From Azoarcus sp031555955 (GTDB taxonomy: Bacteria; Pseudomonadota; Gammaproteobacteria; Burkholderiales; Rhodocyclaceae), in the NCBI GenBank assembly GCA_031555955.1, contig JAVBTY010000033.1, positions 5,742 through 69,741 on the forward strand: a stretch of 64,000 nucleotides of DNA, read 5' to 3'. The notes below the pieces were generated by a model, which did no database searches, was not told the DNA's origin, and worked only from the letters and a program-made list of their open reading frames with translations. The position numbers were made by a program, and so were the translations under genes. Shown piece after piece: positions 33,429 through 41,391 of the stretch. Within the stretch, counting starts at the first letter, position 1. The number at the start of each line of letters is the position of its first letter.

Positions 33429-34232
33429 ATGATGGAAGCAGGCAACCCCGCCTTGCATGAGCTGCGCCAGCTTCACGCGCTCATCGAAAACAACACCGAC
33501 TGGATCTGGGAAATCGATTCCGAGGCCAGGTTCGTCTACTCCTCCGTCAAAGGCTCCCAGCTGCTGGGCTATGAGACCGGGCATATCCTGGGCCGCACGA
33601 TTTATGACTTTATGCCCAACAGGGAGATTATCCGGCTCGCACCAGAAATCCAGGCGATAAAATCCGGGCAGAAACCCTGCAATGGCCTTGTCGTTCCCTT
33701 GCGCCGCTCGAACGGCACGCTCGCATTCGTCGAAACCAATGCCGTCCCGGTCATCGGGCCGGATGGCCACTACAGCGGCTACCGGGGCATCAGCCGGGAT
33801 ATTTCATCAGTATGGACACACTCCCATCTGCTTGGCGCGCTCTTCAACCTCGCCCCCGTTCTGCTTTGGGTCATCGACCGCGATATCCGCTACATCGCCA
33901 TCAATGCAGCCCAGTCAGAACTGATAGACATATCGACCAAAGAGCTGATTGGCCAGCAGGTCAGCGGTACCAGACCTGAGCGCGCCGAACAGCTCCGGCA
34001 CGATCTGGCGCTGGCCGACGCCGGACTGCCCATTCCAGACCGGGAAATTCCGTGGAAAGGCCGACACTTCCAGGTGTCCACCAATCCCATCCGGGACATG
34101 TCGGGCGTGGTGATCGCCCTGTCGGTGGCCTCGTCGGACATCACCGAACTCAAGCTCGCAGAACAGGCTCTGGCCGAGGCGCGCAGCCAGCTGGACCAGC
34201 TCACCGGACAAGCAGACGCGGACAGCCACTGA
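33429..34232 (+). CDS. Tandem-PAS protein without output domain (copy 1)
   Basis: A 267-aa cytoplasmic protein made of two PAS/PAC units. PAS1 covers about residues 12-130 (NNTDWIWEIDSEARFVYSS, GYRGISRDIS) and PAS2 about 140-250 (APVLLWVIDRDIRYIAINAA, SVASSDITE), with a short coiled-coil tail. No kinase, GGDEF, EAL or HTH follows. The neighbouring gene at 34302 codes for a same-length relative, so the pair arose by duplication. The ligand is not predictable. It may act as a sensor adaptor binding a separate partner. Confidence 0.85.
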   Translation: MMEAGNPALHELRQLHALIENNTDWIWEIDSEARFVYSSVKGSQLLGYETGHILGRTIYDFMPNREIIRLAPEIQAIKSGQKPCNGLVVPLRRSNGTLAFVETNAVPVIGPDGHYSGYRGISRDISSVWTHSHLLGALFNLAPVLLWVIDRDIRYIAINAAQSELIDISTKELIGQQVSGTRPERAEQLRHDLALADAGLPIPDREIPWKGRHFQVSTNPIRDMSGVVIALSVASSDITELKLAEQALAEARSQLDQLTGQADADSH

Positions 34233-34301
34233 ACAACACCCGCTACCCTGCCGGAGCGCTGGCAAAACCCACGTATCCGGCCGCAGAAACAGAGAACTCA
34301 C

Positions 34302-35105
34302 ATGGATGCAACCCGTATCGCAAACCAGCTGCAGCGGCTCCGCGGCCTCGTCGAATTCAACGCGGACTGGATCTGGGAAGTGGACGACCAGATACGTTTC
34401 GTCTATTCATCCGCCAAAGGCGCCGAGTGGCTGGGTTATCCCCAGGAGCAGATCCTGGGGAAAAGCCCCTTTGATTTCATGCCGCATGAGGAAATCATCC
34501 GCGTCGCTGGCGCGTACCGGCAGTTCCAGGATGGCCGCAAACCCTTCCAGGGCCTTGTGAACCACCTGCTGCGCGCAGATGGCAGCGCCATGGCCTTTGA
34601 GACCAGCGCCGTGCCCGTTTTCGACGCTGGTGGCCATTTCAGGGGCTACCGCGGCATCAACCGCGACATCACGCACATCTCGACACGCGTCTATCAGCTT
34701 GAGTCCCTCTACATTTCCGCCCCCTCCATCCTGTACGTGGTCGACCGCAACCTGCACTATCTGGCGGTGAACAAGGCCATGGCCAGGGTCAACAACATGA
34801 GCATCGACGATCTGGTCGGCCGCTCTGTCCGTATCCTCCGCCCCGAGCGGGCCCGCGAGCTTGAAGACGATTTCGCCACAGCCGGTGCCGGGCTTCCGGT
34901 CCCGGACCGGGAATTCGAGTGGCAGGGCCACTATTACCATTCCTCGGCAACACCCCTGCGCGACGGGACGGGGAAAATCATCGCCCTCTCGATCGCCTTG
35001 ACCGACGTCACCGAACGCAGGCAGACCCGCCTGGCGCTGGCGGAAGCCAACCGCCGCCTGGAGCGCTACCGGAACGCCTCTCCGCCAGAGCCTGACGAAA
35101 GCTAG
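34302..35105 (+). CDS. Tandem-PAS protein without output domain (copy 2)
   Basis: 267 aa, same architecture as its upstream neighbour. PAS1 (FNADWIWEVDDQIRFVYSS, GYRGINRDIT) is closely related to copy 1, PAS2 (APSILYVVDRNLHYLAVNKA, SIALTDVTERR) more distantly. It begins 69 nt after copy 1, so one transcript is likely. The C-terminal tail is again a short predicted helix (RLALAEANRRLERYR). The 3' end overlaps the convergent EamA gene by 4 nt. No output domain. Confidence 0.85.
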   Translation: MDATRIANQLQRLRGLVEFNADWIWEVDDQIRFVYSSAKGAEWLGYPQEQILGKSPFDFMPHEEIIRVAGAYRQFQDGRKPFQGLVNHLLRADGSAMAFETSAVPVFDAGGHFRGYRGINRDITHISTRVYQLESLYISAPSILYVVDRNLHYLAVNKAMARVNNMSIDDLVGRSVRILRPERARELEDDFATAGAGLPVPDREFEWQGHYYHSSATPLRDGTGKIIALSIALTDVTERRQTRLALAEANRRLERYRNASPPEPDES

Positions 35106-36013
35106 CGCTGCGCGCGCGCCATCACCAGCACACCGCTGACCACCATCGCGGTGCCCGCCAGCTGGGTGAGGCCGATATGCTCATCCAGCAGCAAAGCCCC
35201 CAGGAAAAGCGTAATCACCGGCCCCAGCGTTCCGGTCAGCGACACCGGCCCCGCTCCAAGACGGCGGATCGCCTCGGACACCATCCACACCGGCGCAACC
35301 GTGCTGAAAACCGCCATCGCCACGGACAGGCCATGAACCTGCCACGGCTGCGCCAGCGCTCCGGCCGGGCGCATGGCGAAGAACTGGGCCAGGCTGAAGG
35401 CGCAGGCGAAAATGCTCGCATACGCCGTGAGCCGCGCCGGCCCGATACGCCCGACAAGCTCGCCATTGGCCATCAGGTACAACGCGTAGCTCACCGCGCT
35501 GCCAAACACCAGCAGGCAGCCCGTCACGATCTCGGAAGTATCGCCCGCCACGCGCAGATCATGCCCCACGGCAAAAGCGATGCCGGCATAGCACAGCGCC
35601 AGCGCCCACAACGTGCGTGATCTGACCGGCTTGCCGAGAAAAACGGCTGACAGCACGATCACCAGCGTCGGGTAAAGAAACAGGATCAGCCGCTCCAGCG
35701 CGGCGGAAATATAGCCAAGACCGAGAAAATCGAGATAGCTGGAAAGGTAATAGCCCAGCACCCCCAGCACGGCCAGCCACACCCAGTCGCGCGCCGTCAG
35801 CGCAATACTGGCGCGGCGACTCGCCACCGCCCCCATGACGATGAAAAACGGTAGCGAAAACAGCATGCGCAACGCCAGCAGCGTTTCCGCGTCCACGCCA
35901 AACCGGTAGGCGAGCTTCACCAGAATCGCCTTGAAAGAAAAGCCTACCGCGCTTAACGCCGCAAACGTTAAACCAGTCACAGCGCTGCGTCGCTTTATTG
36001 TGTCTAATTCCAT
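35102..36013 (-). CDS. DMT superfamily permease, EamA family
   Basis: A 303-aa inner-membrane transporter with ten predicted helices and two EamA repeats (about 12-145 and 160-300). Typical segments are GYYLSSYLDFLGLGYISAALERLILFL-like helix packing and GPVITLFLGALLLDEHIG near the C terminus. DMT permeases export small metabolites; the substrate is unknown. The start at 36013 has AAGGT upstream; the 75-codon extension to 36238 is shadow of the divergent DUF1631 gene. Confidence 0.88.
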   Translation of the reverse strand: MELDTIKRRSAVTGLTFAALSAVGFSFKAILVKLAYRFGVDAETLLALRMLFSLPFFIVMGAVASRRASIALTARDWVWLAVLGVLGYYLSSYLDFLGLGYISAALERLILFLYPTLVIVLSAVFLGKPVRSRTLWALALCYAGIAFAVGHDLRVAGDTSEIVTGCLLVFGSAVSYALYLMANGELVGRIGPARLTAYASIFACAFSLAQFFAMRPAGALAQPWQVHGLSVAMAVFSTVAPVWMVSEAIRRLGAGPVSLTGTLGPVITLFLGALLLDEHIGLTQLAGTAMVVSGVLVMARAQR

Positions 36014-36134
36014 AAAGAATACCTTTCTGGAACAGCAGAAATCCAGCCCACAATTAAGCCACCGGAAACCCGGTCGTACAATGCTCATCATCAAAGAAGC
36101 TGCGCTGTTGCGGTCCGCAATCCAGGAGCACAGA

Positions 36135-37883
36135 ATGCGGCGCCACGCCCGGACCGCCAGCACCATGGCGGCCCTCCCTCCCGCCAGCCCCGTCCAGCTG
36201 GAGCAGACACCGGAGCTGACGGCCCGTTTCCGCCGCAAGCTGCTTGGAACGCTGAAAAATTTCGCGCATTACTCGGGCCACGACCAGCCCGCCGAACTCA
36301 ATGCCCTGCTCAAGGCCGCCGCCACCTGTCACGACGATCTTTCCAGCCCGGAAGGGCGGCGTGATTTCGCCCGGACACACGGAAAAATCCTTGAACTCTC
36401 GCCCGGTCTGACCGGACTCGCCCGCCGCCTGCGCGAACACTGCGCAGCCGAACTGCTGCAGCTGCGCACCGCTTATCCGGGTCTGCCAGGACAGCGCGAC
36501 CCCGGCCCCGATCTGCTGCCCATCGGCCCCGAGGCCGTATGCTGCGGACTGCAGGCGCTCTGTGCTGCGGGAAATCTGCGCACCGACGAACGGATCGCGC
36601 TCATCGCCGCCGCCGCCAGCCGCCTCGCCCACCACCTGAACAAGCTGTACTGCTCGTTCAACCAGCTGATTGACGACGCCAGGCTGGCCGCTGAGTCTCT
36701 CCCGCTCCCGGCCTCCGCGGAAAGCGCGCTGGACTCCGGCGCCAGCGGCCCCGCGCCACATCTGCCGCCCGCACCGGGCAGCACGCCCGGCTGTCTGGAG
36801 CGGATGCTCGGCCATCTCGCCGCCCACGCCGACCTGCCCGCATTCGCCCGCGCGATCATTGCAAACCTGCGGGCTCCACTGCTGCGGCTGGTCCAGAACG
36901 ACCCCGGCACGCTGGCCGACGAAGAGAGCCCCGCCCGCCGCCTGCTTGAAGCGGTGGCCGGGTTCTCCGCCGGATTCATCGACAGCGAGCCGCCGCCCTC
37001 CAGCCTCGTCCGGCTCAACATTGTCCTGAAACCGCTACAGCGCCTGCCCGCCCCCGGCCCCGACCATTTCGACGCGGCGCGGGACCAGGTGGCGATCCTT
37101 GCCGAACAGACCACCACCGACGCCCTCAGCGAAGCCGCCCTGGCAACCGCGGAGCAGCTGGACCACCGCGCCCACGCCATCGCCGCTGCATCCGGCGCGC
37201 TGGAACGGCTGCTCGACGGCCATACCCCGCACGCCGTGCACACGTTCCTTGCCGAATGGTGGGCGCCAGTGCTCGCCCACGTGTTTCAGACACACGGCAA
37301 CGGCCATCCGCAGTGGCAGGAGATGCTGGACGTGGCGGGCCAGCTCGTTGCCTCCGGCCGCCGTCCCGCCAGCGACGGCGAGCGGCTACAGCTGGCGGCC
37401 AGCCTGCCCGGCCTGATCCGGGCCATCCACGAAGGACTGGCGGCAACGGGGCTGGACGCCGCCGCACGCAACCGCGCCCTGCAACCGTGCATGGAAATGC
37501 ATACCGCGCGCCTGTGCGGAAAGAAACTGCCCGCGACCGCCGCTCCGGCAGCCCCACAGCCAGTCGCAGCCACGGATGCGCCGCTGCTGCCCTGCCTGCA
37601 CAGTCCGTCTTCCCGCCAGCTGCGGCGCGACACCCGCCAAAATCCGCTCTGGCTGAAACCCGGCGATGTCATGGATATCCGCCTGCCAGACAGCGCGCCG
37701 GTACGCGCGCGCGCAGCCTGGATTGGCCCGCACGCCCGGGTGGCGCTATTCATCGACGCCAGCGGCAGGCGGGTATTCGCCGCCGAACTGGCTGCACTTG
37801 AAGCGCTGCTGCACAGCGGCGGGGCACGCCATCTCAACGGCCGCACCATCGTGACCACCGCCGTACGCCAGTCCAGCAACTAG
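36135..37883 (+). CDS. DUF1631 family protein
   Basis: A 582-aa protein that I place in DUF1631. The helical core includes the recurrent LRAPLLRLVQNDPGTLADEESPARRLLE-type segment (about residues 253-280), and the C terminus has a small beta-rich domain starting WLKPGDVMDIRLPD, with RARAAWIGPHARVALFID. The C-terminal part resembles a PilZ-like barrel, which is an inference. The start at 36135 is chosen for AGGAG six bases upstream (36124-36128); in-frame ATGs at 36081 and 35931 lack one. Divergent from the EamA gene; ends before a strong terminator. Confidence 0.75.
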   Translation: MRRHARTASTMAALPPASPVQLEQTPELTARFRRKLLGTLKNFAHYSGHDQPAELNALLKAAATCHDDLSSPEGRRDFARTHGKILELSPGLTGLARRLREHCAAELLQLRTAYPGLPGQRDPGPDLLPIGPEAVCCGLQALCAAGNLRTDERIALIAAAASRLAHHLNKLYCSFNQLIDDARLAAESLPLPASAESALDSGASGPAPHLPPAPGSTPGCLERMLGHLAAHADLPAFARAIIANLRAPLLRLVQNDPGTLADEESPARRLLEAVAGFSAGFIDSEPPPSSLVRLNIVLKPLQRLPAPGPDHFDAARDQVAILAEQTTTDALSEAALATAEQLDHRAHAIAAASGALERLLDGHTPHAVHTFLAEWWAPVLAHVFQTHGNGHPQWQEMLDVAGQLVASGRRPASDGERLQLAASLPGLIRAIHEGLAATGLDAAARNRALQPCMEMHTARLCGKKLPATAAPAAPQPVAATDAPLLPCLHSPSSRQLRRDTRQNPLWLKPGDVMDIRLPDSAPVRARAAWIGPHARVALFIDASGRRVFAAELAALEALLHSGGARHLNGRTIVTTAVRQSSN

Positions 37884-38068
37884 CCGGGAAGCGCCCGAAC
37901 GACGGAGGCCGTCCGTCGTGCGATACCGCAGAGTCAGGCAGGCCTGAACATCCTGCGGCCTTGCAGGGCATCAATCCGAAGACAATCCTGAAACGCCGCA
38001 GACGCCCATTCGCGCGCGAACGCGGCAGCCTGTGGCGCCACCGCACAGTCATCCCGGTACTCCAGAAA

Positions 38069-38103
38069 AAAAACAATGCCGCCTGATGGGCGGCATTGTT
38101 TTT
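38069..38103. terminator. Bidirectional intrinsic terminator between the DUF1631 gene and fliE
   Basis: A perfect 15-bp stem, AAAAACAATGCCGCC / GGCGGCATTGTTTTT, with a 5-nt loop TGATG. The arms end in A5 and T5, so both strands have a T run, and it can stop the DUF1631 transcript (+) and the fleSR/fliE transcript (-). Confidence 0.9.
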
Positions 38104-38135
38104 GCGGTATCACGCCACAAACAGCGCAGAACTGC

Positions 38136-38456
38136 TCAAACCGGCATGTTCATCATGTCCTGATAGGCGGTTACCAGGCGGTTGCGCACCTGCACCATCT
38201 GCTGGAAGGACACGTTCGCCTTCTGCAGGTTCACCATCACATCCTGCAGATTGACGTTCGGATCGCCCGTTGAAAAATTCTGCGCCATTGCGCGCGCCTC
38301 GTTCTGTGCGGCGCTCACGTCCTTGAGCGCGCTGTTCAGCACATCGGCAAAATTGACGCCCCCCGCCGCCTCACCGGCCTGAACCGGCTTGTTCTGGGCG
38401 GTTTGCGACACCGAGCGCAGTTCGCTCAACATCTGATCAATTCCGCGGGTATCCAT
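38136..38456 (-). CDS. fliE: Flagellar hook-basal body protein FliE
   Basis: Joins the MS ring to the proximal rod; 106 aa, the normal length. The C-terminal block is typical (DPNVNLQDVMVNLQKANVSF, QVRNRLVTAYQDMMNMPV). It is preceded by its own sigma54 promoter at 38508-38523, 52 nt upstream, and followed by a strong terminator, so it is a single-gene unit although fleR lies upstream in the same direction. Confidence 0.96.
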   Translation of the reverse strand: MDTRGIDQMLSELRSVSQTAQNKPVQAGEAAGGVNFADVLNSALKDVSAAQNEARAMAQNFSTGDPNVNLQDVMVNLQKANVSFQQMVQVRNRLVTAYQDMMNMPV

Positions 38457-38507
38457 ATGCGTACTCCCTCGGCTCCTGGTTGCCTTTTGCCTGATTCAGT
38501 CTAGCAG

Positions 38508-38523
38508 AGCAAACCGCATGCCA
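38508..38523 (-). promoter_or_regulatory. Sigma54 promoter of fliE
   Basis: Read on the minus strand: TGGCATGCGGTTTGCT. The GG at -24 and GC at -12 are ten bases apart, and 13 or more positions fit TGGCACG-N4-TTGCW. The predicted start is about 40 nt before the fliE ATG. FleR, encoded just upstream, is the likely activator. Confidence 0.85.
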
Positions 38524-38621
38524 CAAAAGCATTACGTTCCATGCGACGGATTTCATCGCACCGGCATCCCTGCCGGTTTCTCGGTATTCTCTTCAGCAAA
38601 AAACAGGCCTGAATGATCTGA

Positions 38622-40070
38622 TCATTCTGTGTCGAACCCTTCCTCGCGATACTGCTGCAGTTTGTAGCGTAGCGTCCGTTCTGAAATTCCCAGTTTTTCC
38701 ACTGCTTTTTTGCGCGATCCGCCCAGTTCGCGCAGTGTGTTCAGAATGTGTTCCCGCTCAAGGTCTTTCATGTTCGCAGAGCGCGGGGCGGAGGCTGCTG
38801 CCGCCCCGGCCAGGGGCGAAGCGGCAGGAATTGCCGCCGAGCCGCCATGCGGCAAAACCGGTGCGAATGCGGTGGGGGCGACACTCGCCGGGACAGGCGC
38901 CGGCGCCGCAGCTGGAGTCGCTGCCATTACGGGTTCTCCCGTCCAGTGCGGCAGGCACAGGCGGATGGTTTCCGCGCTGACGGTGTCGCCTGCGGTCAGG
39001 ATCAGCGCGCGGTGCATGGTGTTTTCCAGCTCGCGGACATTCCCCGGCCAGGCGTAAAGCACCAGCAACGCTTCGGCCTCCACCGACAGCCGCGCCAGAC
39101 GGCGCGCGCGTTCGCCGTGCCGGGCAAGGAAGTGCCGTGACAGCGGTAGGATGTCGCCCGGACGTTCCCGCAGGGCGGGGATCATCAGCGGAAAGACATT
39201 GAGCCGATAATAAAGATCTTCGCGGAAACGGCCCGCTGCGACTTCCTTCACCATGTCGCGGTTGCTGGTGGCCAGGACGCGGATATCGAGTTCAACCGGT
39301 TTTTTGCCGCCAACGCGCTCGACTTCGCGCTCCTGCAGCACGCGCAGCAGCTTGGTTTGCAGGCCAAGCGGCATTTCGGAGATTTCATCCAGCAGGATGG
39401 TGCCGCCCTGGGCCTGCTCGAATTTGCCCGGCTGCGCGCTTTGCGCGCCAGTAAAAGCGCCTTTTTCGTAGCCGAACAGCGTGGCTTCAAGCAGGTTTTC
39501 CGGAATCGCGGCGCAGTTGATGGCAACAAAGGGTTTGCCGCGCCGGGGCGAATGTTCGTGCACATAGCGCGCGAACACTTCCTTGCCCGTGCCGGATTCG
39601 CCAGTGAGCAGCACCGTCGCATCGGTCTCAGCCACCCGGGCGGCCAGTGCGAGCAGATTGCGGGTATGCGTATCCTCGGCCACGGTGTCATCCGCCGAAG
39701 GCTGCACGGCCGCATAGCGGCGCACGTTTTCCAGCAGCACCTCGGGTTCGAACGGCTTCATCAGAAAATCGCAGGCGCCGCCGCGCATGGCGGCCACGGC
39801 CTTGTCCACGTCGCCGTAAGCGGTCATCAGCAGCACCGGCAGCTGCGGCAGGCGGGTGCGGATTTCTCCGAGCAGCTGCAGACCATCCATTGGCTGCATG
39901 CGCAGGTCGGAAACGACCAGGTTGAAAGCGTGGCGTTCGAGTTCCGCCAGCGCGGCGGGGCCGCCATCGACGCCAGTAACGCCGTGGCCGGCCATTTCCA
40001 GCGTCAGGCAGACCGCATCGCGCAGTGCGTCGTCATCCTCGACGACCAGTATCTGAAGTTGTTCGATCAT
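38622..40070 (-). CDS. fleR: Sigma54-dependent flagellar response regulator FleR/FlrC
   Basis: Activator of middle flagellar genes, 482 aa. The receiver domain (1-120) has the acidic pocket VVEDDD, phospho-Asp in VSDLRMQPMDG, MTAYG and MKPFE. The AAA+ domain has Walker A GESGTGKE and the sigma54-contacting GAFTGA loop. An Ala/Pro-rich linker leads to a Fis-type HTH (GGSRKKAVEKLGISERTLRY) at the C terminus. The start overlaps the fleS stop by 4 nt. It is the expected activator of the sigma54 promoters before fliE and fliK. Confidence 0.94.
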   Translation of the reverse strand: MIEQLQILVVEDDDALRDAVCLTLEMAGHGVTGVDGGPAALAELERHAFNLVVSDLRMQPMDGLQLLGEIRTRLPQLPVLLMTAYGDVDKAVAAMRGGACDFLMKPFEPEVLLENVRRYAAVQPSADDTVAEDTHTRNLLALAARVAETDATVLLTGESGTGKEVFARYVHEHSPRRGKPFVAINCAAIPENLLEATLFGYEKGAFTGAQSAQPGKFEQAQGGTILLDEISEMPLGLQTKLLRVLQEREVERVGGKKPVELDIRVLATSNRDMVKEVAAGRFREDLYYRLNVFPLMIPALRERPGDILPLSRHFLARHGERARRLARLSVEAEALLVLYAWPGNVRELENTMHRALILTAGDTVSAETIRLCLPHWTGEPVMAATPAAAPAPVPASVAPTAFAPVLPHGGSAAIPAASPLAGAAAASAPRSANMKDLEREHILNTLRELGGSRKKAVEKLGISERTLRYKLQQYREEGFDTE

Positions 40071-41230
40071 GATGGGTCGGCCTTGCCTCCGGGTAGCGCA
40101 TCGGCGCGTAATGCAGCCACAGAAAGAGTAAATGCGGAACCCTGTCCGGGAACCGACTGGAGTGTGATGTCCCCGCCGTGCCCGCGGGCGACGCCACGGG
40201 CTATCGCCAGGCCAAGCCCGGTGCCTTCAGCCCGCGTGGTGAAGAACGGATCGAACAGCCGCGCCTGAACGTCCGGCTCAATGCCGCGTCCGTTATCACG
40301 CACGACAAAATAAACGCTGCCGTCGCCGCCGCAACGGGCTTCGCAGCTGACGGCTCCGCCCGGCGCGGTGGCCTGCAGGGCGTTTTCCAGCAGGTTGGTG
40401 AGCGCACCGCCAAGCGCCTTGCGGTCGCCATGGAGTTCGAGAGCGCCGCATTCGCAGCGGCTTGAAAAGTCGATCTGGCGCGCGCGGGCCAGCGGTTCAA
40501 GGGTATGGGCCAGCTCGGCGACGAGCTCGCACACACCGAAATCCTGCCGCCCAAGGCTGTCGCCACGCGCGAACAGCAGCATGTCGCGGATCAGGCGTTC
40601 GAGATAGCGCAGGCGCTCGATCGCGCGATCCGCTACCTTGGCGCGCTCGACCGGCCCCAGTTCGGGCTGGCGCAGGTTGCCGGTGTAGAGCAGCGCCGCC
40701 GCAAGCGGCGTGCGCAGCTGGTGCGCCAGACCCGCAACCATCTCGCCCATCGCCGCCAGACGCTCGTTGCGCTCGGCCGCCAGGCGCATGCGGTGGGTTT
40801 CGGTAATGTCATGCAGCAGCAGAATGCGTTCATCGCCTGATTCGAGCGCTGTTTCCGAAACCGAAAGCCGCCGCGCGCCCTGCTCCAGGGTGACTTCGCC
40901 GGGGGTTTCCGCCGCCTGCAGCACCTGGGCGATTGTCTCCCATGAGCGCCCGGTCAGATCATCGCCGAACAGGGATTCCGCCGCGCGGTTGACCTGCACC
41001 ACCGTGCCGACGCGATCGACCACCACCACCCCCGCGGGCAGCGCGCCCATCAGCACCGTAAGCCGTTCGGTGAGCTGGACGACCTGCTCCTGCAGGGCGT
41101 TGTAGGCGGTAGACAGCTCCTCCGACGCGCGGCTGAACAGCGCAAAGGCTTCCGCAAGCTGGACCGCGTCCAGCGGCGGCGCAGCCGCGGCGGCGGACCC
41201 TGCCGCGCCGGGAGAGGTCAAAGAGGGCAT
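40067..41230 (-). CDS. fleS: Sensor histidine kinase FleS/FlrB
   Basis: Soluble histidine kinase partner of FleR, 387 aa with no membrane helix. PAS about 55-125 (LPAGVVVVDRVGTVVQVNRA), H box GLAHQLRTPLAA, N box LTNLLENALQA, G boxes VRDNGRGIEPD and GTGLGLAIARG. A short coiled coil (residues about 25-55) precedes the PAS domain. Divergent from fliF across a 161-nt gap; overlaps fleR by 4 nt. Confidence 0.93.
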   Translation of the reverse strand: MPSLTSPGAAGSAAAAAPPLDAVQLAEAFALFSRASEELSTAYNALQEQVVQLTERLTVLMGALPAGVVVVDRVGTVVQVNRAAESLFGDDLTGRSWETIAQVLQAAETPGEVTLEQGARRLSVSETALESGDERILLLHDITETHRMRLAAERNERLAAMGEMVAGLAHQLRTPLAAALLYTGNLRQPELGPVERAKVADRAIERLRYLERLIRDMLLFARGDSLGRQDFGVCELVAELAHTLEPLARARQIDFSSRCECGALELHGDRKALGGALTNLLENALQATAPGGAVSCEARCGGDGSVYFVVRDNGRGIEPDVQARLFDPFFTTRAEGTGLGLAIARGVARGHGGDITLQSVPGQGSAFTLSVAALRADALPGGKADPS

Positions 41231-41391
41231 CGTGCTCGCTCCAGTTTCACGGCAGGCACTCTATCCGGCCGCCTGTATATGGTAACCGGCAAACAGGCGG
41301 CAAAAAATGCCGCTTTTCCATCGACCGGATTGGCGTCGCACGGCAGAAAATGCCGTCATCCGTCAAAGTGGACGTGCACAGAGACCCTGTC

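Noticed and set aside
41231..41391. Possible sigma54 promoter before fliF (TGGCGTCGCACGGCAG, about 41331-41346)
   Set aside because: The GG to GC spacing is nine instead of ten and the -12 TTGC element is missing.
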